A stretch of DNA of 64,000 nt from Epinephelus fuscoguttatus. Its lineage: Eukaryota; Chordata; Actinopteri; Perciformes; Serranidae. Made by a program: the position numbers and the translations under genes. Below, one piece after another: positions 21,947-31,814 of the stretch. The notes beneath the pieces were generated by a model. It was not told the DNA's origin and ran no database searches. It saw nothing but the letters and a program-made list of their open reading frames with translations. Location of the stretch: contig NC_064758.1 in NCBI RefSeq assembly GCF_011397635.1, positions 14,404,013 to 14,468,012 on the forward strand. Reading direction: 5' to 3'. Within the stretch, counting starts at the first letter, position 1; every line of letters starts with the position of its first letter.

Positions 21947-24900
21947 TCATCTTGGGACCGAGTCTAATGAACACACTGATATTCTGCCCCAGTTTTTGGG
22001 GTCCCGGTGGACAGAAAGTGCTTTCGGCCCCGTGTGCTGCTTCCAGGGAGACTCACTGACCTGTGAGGATGCTGCATCCAGCAGATCCATAGTGGGGATT
22101 AGACAGCTGGCCTCACCCAGGAAACACATTAGGATGTGGAACACGTCAGCCCAGCGTCCAACAGTCAGCATCAGGACCATCAAACCACCAAGACGCACCA
22201 CTACTGTGTTCAGGACAGCCTGGCTGCTGGGCAGACGGTGCTGCTCCTCTGCAGAGCCAAACTCAGTATTAGAGGGGGGTATTTTGGTGAAGATTTAGGA
22301 AAGATCTGTGGCTGTGTTAAAACATTACAAAGTTAAAATGAATGATAGTCTGACAAGAGCAGAGAGATGCGTCCATACTATCACACTGTTAAAGGCTATG
22401 TTGTTATTAAATGCCCTGGCCATACTGATCAGTGCCTAATGACTGTTGCACCATAATCTCTAACATGTTTACATGTTCCTCACCCTGCATGTACACAACC
22501 AACAGTGTGTAGCAGATAGTCAGTGGTGTCCAAAACCTGAGGGCCTCTGTTGCAGAGAGGAAGTGCTGATTGATGATTGATATGGCGGCCACCACAGCCA
22601 CAGAGAAAGTAATGATCATAGTCCTGCACAGCATGGGCAGCAGGTAGCGGCCTGATGTGAGGAGGCTGATGCAAATACCGCAGTAGCGCTGTGAGCTGTG
22701 GAGTTTATACAGAGCCAGGACGTGGTGCAGCAGCCGTGTGGCCTGCCGAGCCAGGAACCAGCTGAGTGCTGCTGCCAGGAGCAAGCATAGCCAGCGATGA
22801 GACGCCCCCTCGTGGAGAAAGTGCAAACTGCAGCTCAAGGCGCAACCAAGAGAGAACTGGCTTTGAACTAACAGCTGCTGCAGAAATTTCTGGTACTCCT
22901 GGGGAATAAAGGAGCATATGAACATAACTGATGGATGAATCAAAACAGATGATGGGTGTTTGTTATAATAGGTGTTATGAGTCATTGTGATGTGATAAAA
23001 TCCAGAAATTAACTCTGCAAAATTGAGGAGAAGCAACTGGCAAATTGGGTGATTTGTACTGGATGAAAATTTAAATGCAGCACTTTTGTTTATGCTCCCG
23101 TTTTCACAGGATTAAGTTAAAGACCTTTTCTATGCACTCAAAGGACATATTCCTCTCAAACACCAGTCACATTTTTGTTCAACTCTGTATTAGTGAGTAC
23201 TTCTCCTTTTCCAAAATAATCCAGCCACCTGACAGGTGTAGCATATCAGGATGCTGATTAAATAGCATCATTATTACACAGGTGTGCCTTGGGATGGTCA
23301 CAATAAAAGGCCACTCTAAAATGTGCAGTTTGATCACGCAACACAATGCCAAAGATGTCAGATGTTTTGAGAGAGCGTGCCATTGGCACTAGAGGAATGT
23401 CCACCAGAGCTGTTGCCTGTAAACTGAATGTTCATTTCACAACCTTAAGCTGTCTTCAGTGTCATTTCCATGAATTTGGCAGTGCATCCAACTGGCTGCA
23501 CAATGGCAGACTACATGTAAACACATCAGCTCAGGACCTCCACATCCAGCGTCATCACCTGCAACATCATCTAAGATCAGCCACCTGAACAACTAATGCA
23601 ACATTTGGTTTGCACAACTTTCAAATTTCTGAACAAACCATCAGAAACTTTCTCAGGAAAGCTTATCTACATGCTCATCATCCTCACCAGGGTCTGAACC
23701 TGACAGCAGTTTGTAAGCGTAACTGACTTGTGCGATTGTGAGGCCGGTTGGATGTACTGCCACGGTCTTGGAAATGACATTGAAGACCCCTTATGGTAGT
23801 GAAATGAACATTCAGTTCACGGGCAAATGGCAAACAAACTGCTGTCAGGTCAAGACCCCTGTAAGGATGATGAGCATGCAGATGAGCTTCCCTGAGATGG
23901 TGCAGAAATTTGAAAGTTGCACAAACAAATTGTTGCATCAGCTGTTTGGGTGGCTGGTCTCAGGTGAAGATGCTGGATGTCGAGGTCCTGAGCTGATATG
24001 GTAACATGTGGTATGCTGTTGTGAAGCTGGTTGGATGTACTGCCAAAGTCATGGAAACAACACCGAAGATGGCTTATGGTAGTGAAATGAACATTAAGTT
24101 CATGGGCAACAGCTCTGGTGGACATTCCAACATCACACTCCCTCAAAACTCCATTTGTATCATTTTGTTGTGTGACCAAACTGCACATTTTAGAGTGGCC
24201 TTTTATTGTGACCATCCCAGGGTGTACCTGTGTAGTAATGATGCCATTTAATTAGCATCGTGAGATGCCACACTTGTCAGGTGGATGGATTATCTTGGAA
24301 AAGGAGAGGTGCTCACTAACATGGTTTTTTAACAAATTTGTGATCATAATTCTAGACAAATATATCTTTTGAGTGCATTTAAAAAAGTCTTAGATCTTTA
24401 ACCTAAACCTGTAAAAAAAAATGGGAGCAAAAACTAAAGTGTTGTGTTAAATTTTTGAGTGTCACATCATTGGTTTCTTACTGGTCCTGCTGTAAGCAAT
24501 CCAGAGACACCTCGAAGACAAAACTCTAGTACCACCAGGGAGGCAACACGAGAGCCCACTACAGCTAGTATCCCGGTCAAAACCAAAAAGTGGAGCATCC
24601 CCAAAAGACCAGTTTTAGGTCTCCCTTGATGACTGGGTGTCTTCTGGCTTGATGTGTCTTTATCATTTTTATCACTCCAGCTGCAGGTTGTAGGGAAACA
24701 AATCAAGGTAGGAATAAAAGTAAACTATAAAGAATCTGTACCAACACTGAAAAAAATATTATTTTGATGAGAATAAGAAATGGAAATTTTACAAACTGAT
24801 CAGGTTATGAAAATCAATGCCAAATTAATCTTTAATTCACTATTAAAGAGACATTTCCTCACCTCTCCTCTAGAAATAAGTGCAGTCTTAACAGGGAGCA

Positions 24901-25132
24901 TAGCACAGAGATCCCACACGCACCTACCAGTCCTGCAAGTTACACAACATTTAATTTTCAACTAATGACACTCTCCAGCCACCTCTACAGTGTAGAAACA
25001 GACTTTAGCAATGTGGATGTCAGAGAAAACAAGCTCACCTTGAAGTAAACTGTCCACTGGATTTGTATCGAGAGTCAGCCATCCTGGGAGGAAGTAGGAA
25101 GTGGGAATAAGAGACGTGATAAAGGAAAACAT
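21947..25132 (-). CDS. tmem82: Transmembrane protein 82
   Basis: Multi-pass membrane protein of unknown function. Exons are 25039-25132, 24863-24932, 24482-24680, 22484-22898 and 21947-22248. All borders are GT-AG and the phases close to 359 aa plus TGA (human TMEM82 is 343 aa). The start MFSFITSLIPTSYFLPGW precedes NPVDSLLQG, matching the conserved SLLDSLLQG of mammals. Other conserved blocks are RVASLVVLEFCLRGVS (exon 3), LYKLHSSQRYCGICISLL and RFWTPLTICYTLLVVYMQ (exon 4) and VRLGGLMVLMLTVGRWADV (exon 5). Several hydrophobic helices are visible. Intron 3 carries a Tc1-derived palindrome (23059-24463). In human the gene is a close neighbour of SPEN, which fits this position. Confidence 0.95.
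23059..24463. mobile_element. Palindromic Tc1/mariner derivative in tmem82 intron 3
   Basis: The two ends are long inverted repeats of the Tc1 type: ATGGGAGCAAAAACTAAAG near 24421-24440 on the right, and the degenerate counterpart near 23075-23095. CAATAAAAGGCCACTCTAAA and its complement lie at about 23303 and 24192. Inside the left arm the plus strand encodes a transposase N terminus with a paired-type helix-turn-helix (MSTRAVACKLNVHF at about 23399-23440). Inside the right arm the minus strand encodes the same region (MSTRAVAHELNVHF), and a further partial copy (ARELNVHFTTI) lies nearer the middle. No catalytic DDE part is present, so the element is non-autonomous. A TA at 23057-23058 could be half of the target duplication. 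Confidence 0.85.
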
Positions 25133-27394
25133 TGTACTACCTTTGACTGGTTTTACAAAAATGCATGGAGGTTATTGAAATTCAAGCAATCCCACACTCA
25201 GGTGCCATCTTTCGTGGTTATTTCAGATCAGGTTACGAAAATATGGAGTATCAGCTCAGCTCTACTGTTTATTTCAGCGTCGGTGTTGAGCTTTGCCCAT
25301 GCAGAAGTCTGTTCTGCGCACTGTACCAAAGGTCACCAGGCTGTCAGTGGAGCAGAGGTCCTCAGCAGCCTCATTCATTACAAGATAATAGAGGTTATTG
25401 CACCACGGGAAATGCTTTACACTCTAAAATATTGGCATGTGTTAGTAGTGCTCTCAAGTTGTCTGCAAGCTACATTGTAACTGTTGCTCCGACAAGGACT
25501 TCTTCATCTTTTAGAGCTTTTTGAAAAATTATTTTTTGCCCAGAGCAATATTTCAAGTGAAGTTTATTTATAAAGCCAGAAATTTCAGAAGGCTGTGCGT
25601 TTTTTAGATATTCGATTTGGATAAAGAGAACTTCAACACACACACACACACACAAAACAGGAACAAAAGGGAGAAACCTAAAACCTCCGACACAAGGGAT
25701 CCTTCTCAATACTGATTCTAGGCAAAGAAGAATATCAGGGCCCTGTTTCACTGCTCTGATTGTTACACATGGTGTAGGTGAGACAATCCTGACTCACAGT
25801 ATCCAGCTGTTATACAGTGGCTACAAGGGCACCTGCTTAAGGGGGTTTGGGGGCAGTGGTGGTGAGCTGTGTGCCTTGGTATGAGGTTTAAGGGAGTTAA
25901 TATCTGTCACTGCAAATTGTGCCAAAATGCACGGCCATTGAGGGCCCTTTCTCCAAATTTTTAGGGGGGCCAAAATAGTTCCCAGGTGTGCCTCATTTGA
26001 CGATGCACCCCAGATCCCTAATCCAGGATGGATAGACATCCAATGGGTGCCTTATGGTTAAAAAAGAAGCAGCAGCAGTAAAGTGTCATAACAGACAACA
26101 AGCAATACAATATTAAACAAGGTATATCAAGTGTATTAAGTTTAAAGTGTAAAAGTCTTTGGACTGAAGTGCAGTGAGTGTTTATGAGATAGAATATAAT
26201 TTTGGGTCAAATGATAGTAGATGTATATAGCTAAATGAAAAGTCAATGTCAGTTTGAAATATTTTGCATTATCTGATCCTATGAATTTGGTATTTGTCTT
26301 TGATTATTATTGGGTGACCAGAGTATATGTTTTGTGTCTGTCTTTTTATTCTTTTGTTTTATTTTATTTTGTAACTATTATTATTATTTTAAGTATTTTA
26401 TCTAAATTGTATGTTCGATTTCTCTAAATATATGTTATACTTGATGCAGTATGGAAACTTGAAAAGTAATTCTCTTGGCATTTGTGTGTTGTTGAAAACC
26501 CAATAAACAAATCTGAGGAAAAAAGAGAAAGACACATCAGCTTATATTATTTTAGGATATGGGAAGATGTGTACAGAGTCAGATGCTTAATACCTGTTCA
26601 TGAGGGGGCAGCAGTGTATAACATTCATGTTAATGAACTAACAGCCATCACCTCCACACAGGCAGAGTGACCAAAGGGCAGCAAACGCAACACAGGTGCA
26701 GGCTGCAATCATCCTCTGGGTACTTTAGGGCCAATGAGTGGCTGTAAAATACTAAACCTGAAGCCGTCTTTAACCCCTTAACCTGACGTCAGTGTAACAG
26801 ATAATATAAACACTATAACAATAATATCAGATGTTTATCACATTAATGATGTTTTCCTGACTGTTCAAATGTAGTGGATGTTGAAAATTGTACACATCTG
26901 AGCATCAATGTAAGTATACATTTCTTTATATCTACAACCACAGGAGGGAGCTGTTAGCCCAGCAGAGACAGTTGCAATGTATTTATCCTCTGCAGCAGAG
27001 CCTAAAAGAGAATATAAGAGACAACACAGTGATACTATATTCAACCAAATCACATTTTTATGCAGGAGAGGGAATATCATGAAAATCTACAACAGTAACT
27101 AATCTGCTTCACAGTTCAATCAATCAATCAATTTTATTTATACAGCCCAATATCACAAATCACAGTTTGCCTCACAGGGCTTTACAGCATACGACATCCC
27201 TCTGTCCTTATGACCCTCGCAGCGGATAAGGAAAAACTCCCCAAAAAAAACCCTTTAACAGGGAAAAAAAAACGGTAGAAACCTCAGGAAGAGCAACTGA
27301 GGAGGGATCCCTCTTCCAGGACGGACAGACATGCAATAGATGTCATACAGAACAGATCAGCATAATAAATTAACAGTAATCCGTATGACACAAT

Positions 27395-27436
<42 letters not shown>

Positions 27437-27789
27437 GGTAATGACAGTAGCTTACAACAACATTATTGAAAGTAATAATATTATAGTTATAGTTCTGGCT
27501 ACTGTGGTACAATATGTTGAAAGTATGTATTAATATCTGGCAGTATACATGTGTGACAATAGTCGTGTATAATAACAGTAGAAGTATGACTAATGACTAA
27601 TGATGGCAGCATCAGCAGCAGGAGGCATCTGGCAGGACCACGGCAGCAGCACAACCACACACGTCACGCTGTCCAGGCACCGCTGCGATATGAGTTAATC
27701 TGAGAGACAGTGGAGCACAAAGGCTCCGGAGAAGAAGCCGAGTTAGTGACATCCAGAATGGCCGAGTTAGCAAGATGCAGTAATAGAAT

Positions 27790-27836
<47 letters not shown>

Positions 27837-28286
27837 AGAAGAAGAAAAGGTGCCCGGTGTATTATAGGGGGGTCCTCCGGCAGACTAGGCCTAAATCAGC
27901 CTAACTAGGGGCTGGTTCCCTATCTGCACAGGGTGTGATGAAACTAAACCACACAGAGCTTAAATTGCCCTTTGTCACTGAGAAAGAGTCATATAAGAAA
28001 ACCAGTGGATTTATGACCTCAGTGAACACATGAACCATGACCAAGGTCTCATACCATGCAGGAGGCACGACTCTCTCAGTCTCAGTCATGGCTTTTAAAG
28101 TGCCGGAAAGCAGAGCTCTTTAGACAGGTAGTGTCTCAGACTCATACAGGTGAGCACAGATCAAGTTTATTTGTATATGGGGATGTGAAGTGAATCCTGT
28201 TTTGGGTGACTGTTACTGAGTCACTGATTTGGGATTTATAATACTGGGCTATATAAATAAAACTGATTTAACGCTTCATCCTCAGG
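25133..28286. other. tmem82-smim1 intergenic region
   Basis: Upstream of the tmem82 start there is AT-rich sequence with a CA microsatellite (about 25636-25655), and from 27115 an 0.8-kb dispersed repeat with GA arrays. Short open frames at 25165-25524 and 25821-26039 show no family resemblance. Sequence after 27915 probably includes the smim1 promoter and a first non-coding exon. Confidence 0.5.
27115..27915 (+). repeat. Widespread percomorph dispersed repeat with GA microsatellites
   Basis: It begins with a TCAATCAATCAATTTTATTT block, followed by CACAGGGCTTTACAGCATAC, GCGGATAAGGAAAAACTCCC, CTCTTCCAGGACGGACAGAC, a GA array (27402-27433), a second GA array (27794-27832), and ends near AGACTAGGCCTAAATCAGCC. 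I recognise this series as a very common repeat of percomorph genomes but cannot give its class. It carries no intact open frame. Confidence 0.7.
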
Positions 28287-28392
28287 TGTCAGAGCGCAGA
28301 GAGTCTATGTATCCAGGCTCAGCAGTGAAGTGCTGAGTGAACAGTGATTACAGGCAGCTGATAAACCTCTGAGGAGAAGAAGAACTTTCCAC

Positions 28393-28970
28393 ATGGACCC
28401 CATTAGTCCTGGCAGCGTGCAATATGATCGCTGGAACGAGGACAACGTCAACATGGACATAGAAGCTCCACAGTCTACTGCGATGAGGTGAGACAAAGTG
28501 ATGTCTGACAAAAAGATGCAAAAGTCAGATATAAAGTTTGAATATTGTTGAGTTTCCTGATGCTGTTGAAGAAGAAATATATATTATGTATGGAGTAAAC
28601 TGATGTATGGGTTTGATAAGACTCAAAAAAGGCCAATTCAATGTCACAGAATGTAAAAGTAGCTTTAAAACCTGACAAGTTGAATGCTGAAGTACTAGTG
28701 AGCTTTGTAAAACATTTATAGTCAATATAAAGTGACAGTGTGGTGAAACAAGGTCATAAAATAATGTTAGAAGAGGTGACCAATTGCTGTCTGACCTGAC
28801 TCTGCGTCCATCTCTGTTACATTCACAGGATCTACAACACAGTGTGTAGCGGCAGCTCTGGAGTAGCAGTGAAGGCAGCAGGAGCTTTGGCTGCACTGGT
28901 GTCCATTTACATCCTAGGATACATCACAGGATACTACATCCATAAGTGCGGAGATGTTGGATCCAATTAG
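28393..28970 (+). CDS. smim1: Small integral membrane protein 1 (Vel antigen homologue)
   Basis: Two coding exons, 28393-28487 and 28829-28970, join in phase (AG|G) to give 78 aa, the same length as human SMIM1. SMIM1 is a single-pass protein of red-cell membranes; loss of it gives the Vel-negative blood group in humans. The N-terminal 43 residues are polar. The membrane segment is about residues 44-69 and ends YILGYITGYYIHKC, nearly the human ILGYLTGYYVHKC. The cysteine at residue 72 corresponds to the conserved C-terminal cysteine implicated in dimerisation. A 5' UTR exon probably starts after the acceptor near 28286, and an upstream exon may end at a GT near 28125. A poly(A) signal lies at 29252. 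The gene is too short for ordinary ORF-length filters. Confidence 0.93.
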
Positions 28971-29251
28971 ATTCAAAACATTTTCAGACAAAGCTCACCA
29001 AAAGCAGCACGTCCACAGTGAAGACTTTAACAGAAATTCAAATCAGCTTTTTCAGCAGGGACTGGGTATGCACTTCCATAAGAAATTACACAAATTTAAT
29101 ATTCCCCTACAGTAGATATGGCAAATAAAATGTCCGCTTCTGATGCCATTTTGTTTCTTTCATCAACCTGGTGTGATGACTTTCTATACATGACATTGAA
29201 AGTTCTATACATGTTTGTAAAATATTTATTGTAATTATTATCTGTTGTCTT

Positions 29252-29257
29252 AATAAA
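29252..29257 (+). other. Poly(A) signal of smim1
   Basis: AATAAA about 280 bp after the smim1 stop codon, followed by GT-rich sequence. The resulting 3' UTR would be about 300 nt. Confidence 0.6.
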
Positions 29258-29552
29258 ACTTCAATGTTGCAACCATGCACCATCTAAGAGTCAGCTGTTA
29301 TCTTGCAAATGCACAAGCTATCTCTAAATGCACATACCTATCATAAAGTATTATGTAATGTCTGTTAATATGGTGACAGCAGCAGCACTGATACTTTATC
29401 AAAACAGTCAGCATTGCAGAAAGCACTGTGTTGCATGGATTCATAGACAGAGGCATCAACATGCTCCTGTCATTCGTCATCTGTCCTCCTGGAAGGTCCA
29501 CCTGTGTGGGGGTCAATGTCACAAGAAGCTGAGCATCAGAAATCCTTTAAAT

Positions 29553-29837
29553 CAATGGTTCCCAAGAAGTGGGCCGTGGGTCCATTTTCAATGGACCACG
29601 AATGACATGACAAACATGTAAAGTTTGTGAAAAAACACAATTTTGAAGTATAGTGAACCTTTCAGTACAGAGCTTTTACTTTGAGGTGCCATTTCCTGCT
29701 GTAGAGTGAGTGACTAACCGACAGCTATTAGACAAAGATAGCAAACTCGCTGAATACATTAAACAGGGTGGACCTTGAACTAATGACTAAGGAGAAATTT
29801 GGACCGACCCCGTGGCTGGACAGGTTGGGAACCACTG
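29553..29837. mobile_element. hAT-type MITE with near-perfect 8-bp target duplication
   Basis: The element starts CAATGGTTCCCAA and ends TTGGGAACCACTG, giving 13-bp terminal inverted repeats of the common hAT form with one mismatch. The flanks CTTTAAAT (29545-29552) and CTTTAATT (29838-29845) form an 8-bp target duplication with one mismatch. At 285 bp it has no transposase. Confidence 0.85.
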
Positions 29838-29959
29838 CTTTAATTAAAATCAGTCTGGCTTGAGTCTCTGAATCCTGGACGGCTGTTTTGTTTCCTGATG
29901 CAAGAGCAACACTGTTTATTTATTGCTTTTCCACATTGTGCAAACACATGTAAACAATG

Positions 29960-30434
29960 TGTTTACTTGTAGCGCAGCTAGCACCGCTTAGCTTACTGAC
30001 ATTACAGCTCAGCTGAGGAAGACAACATTAATGTTTACATCTCACTTTGTCACGAGTACAAGCCTCTCATTGATGAGTAGATGCACGCTTCCTTCTGTGC
30101 GGTGATATGGTTGGTGGGCGTAGTTCGGTAGAAAGAAAATAGTCCCAACATGAAACTGCTCACAACAAGGTCTGAGGATTATCTTGAGTAACTGGGTAAT
30201 GATTTCTGGAAATAGACATTGCTTTTGATTTTTTAAAAGGTATTTTTTTGGCACTTTGAGCACCACAAGCTGAGTGCCATCTAGTTCCATTATATTGTAG
30301 AGAAGGCAGACATCTCTACGGCCGATACCTCCAACACTCTGCAACTCACACTGAAACAATCTAGAACAATAAATAGCACTACAGGTAAGAAGAAAAATAT
30401 ATAATTTTGATTTTGGGGTGAACTGTCCCTTTAA
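29960..30434 (-). mobile_element. TTAA-flanked dispersed repeat, copy 1
   Basis: In reverse orientation it begins TTAAAGGGACAGTTCACCCC (30415-30434) and continues through blocks shared with the right end of the window: CTCTACAATATAATGGAACT, GATGGCACTCAGCTTGTGG and CTTGTTGTGAGCAGTTTCAT. The TTAA start suggests a piggyBac-like or other TTAA-targeting non-autonomous element. The far end is not clear. Long open frames shared by the copies reflect nucleotide conservation of the repeat. Confidence 0.65.
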
Positions 30435-30581
30435 TGTAACATGGATGGAGCATGGATTGCTGTTTTTATATGTAGACATTAAATAATCTGATGTCAGGAA
30501 AGGCAGGGACAAAAACAAAAGAAGTGACATGCTCGACTCACCGTTTGAAAAATCACAGGGTGCCGACCCAAAACTCACAAA

Positions 30582-30771
30582 CTAAATAAATCCAAATGTC
30601 AGCACTCACAAATATCATATATATCAGTCTTTTAATAACGCACAGCAGTATCACAGCGTTAACGCTGAGGAAAGCCAAGTGCTGAAATGCGTCCGTTTGT
30701 GATACTGCTGTGCGTTATTAAAAGACTGATATATATGATATTTGTGAGTGCTGACATTTGGATTTATTTAG
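30582..30771. repeat. Perfect long hairpin: 74-bp arms, 42-nt loop
   Basis: Bases 30582-30655 are exactly complementary to 30698-30771 with no mismatch. The loop (30656-30697) contains GCGTTAACGC and a GAGGAAAGCC motif. A 13-bp direct repeat, GGAAAGGCAGGGA, flanks the area (30497-30509 and 30771-30783), which suggests a 261-bp insertion with a target duplication. No coding sequence is present. Confidence 0.9.
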
Positions 30772-31814
30772 GAAAGGCAGGGAAACATGTTGTCTGCAGT
30801 CTTTTTGGCTGTTCAGGTGGTAGTGGCGGTCTGTGAATATATAACTTCTGGTGTGTTGCTGTTGAAGACTTAAACCATCTGCATTAACTGTTATTCAGTA
30901 TAGACGAATGGGTTTTGCTTATTATCAAGTCATTCTACAACTCATTCAGACACAGGTTTCTGGTTTTGGTGCTTTAAAAACATTTTAATACAATTTAATA
31001 GTTTTTGACATATTAAAATCACACTATCAGCAGTACAAACTGTTTCTTTGTCACAACATCAAAACTTTGTACTTGTCACATATGTATGGAGGTGATCATT
31101 ACCACTGGTTGCATGAGAAAACACACAAAGATCCCTCTCACTCACAGGAACTCATTCTGAACACTCACACTGCATCCCTGACCAATAATATAACAGACAC
31201 CATGCACAGACCTGCTATGACTCAGTGTGACATTACAGTGGGCGAAAAACAGCAAGATCTCACCTCTGACCTGCCTGTGGAGGTGAAAAGACCGCCTCGA
31301 GGGGGGGGAGCATTAGCAAAACAATTTCCACACAAGGTTAAACAGTGGATATTTTTTACAGTACAGATACAACACAGCTAAGAAAGGGTTACAGTGAAAC
31401 CAGTTTGCTGAAGATGCTGGTGGTAGATATTTGAGTCAATAACCGGTATTGTTATATTCGTTTTCCCTGGAATTTTATTGTTACAGCGCAACAGCTATAT
31501 TTGGATCCTAATGTTACACTGAAGATCTGCATAGAAAGTAATTAATCACAATACATGTCAATAAAAAAATCATATTGATGCATGTGTACGGCATGTGATG
31601 AGAACACGGGCCGACAGCAAGTCGTCTGGGCAAGATGTGATTCTTAATGAAATGTCCATGTCCAACCTTTAACACCAACTGCAGCATAATGTACACACCT
31701 CACATCTCTTTCTTGATGTTCCCGTGTGTTCAATAGAAACTCATGTTTCTTTTTGACAGTTCCAGCTCTGAGAAGCTGTTATACACTTTGCTCATGATTC
31801 AATATTGCGTGCAC

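Larger units (their letters stand above)
28971..31814. other. smim1-mad2l2 intergenic region (converging genes)
   Basis: After the smim1 3' UTR come an hAT-type MITE (29553-29837), a TTAA-type dispersed repeat (29960-30434), a perfect long hairpin (30582-30771), and then the probable mad2l2 3' UTR. Its minus-strand poly(A) signal may be the AATAAA complement at 31474-31479. The open frame at 30042-30578 (minus) lies largely in the TTAA repeat and is not a gene. Confidence 0.55.

Noticed and set aside
30042-30578. 178-codon minus-strand frame resembling a frame at 63697-63969
   Set aside because: Both lie in copies of the same TTAA repeat. The protein similarity follows from the shared DNA, and no transposase motif is present.
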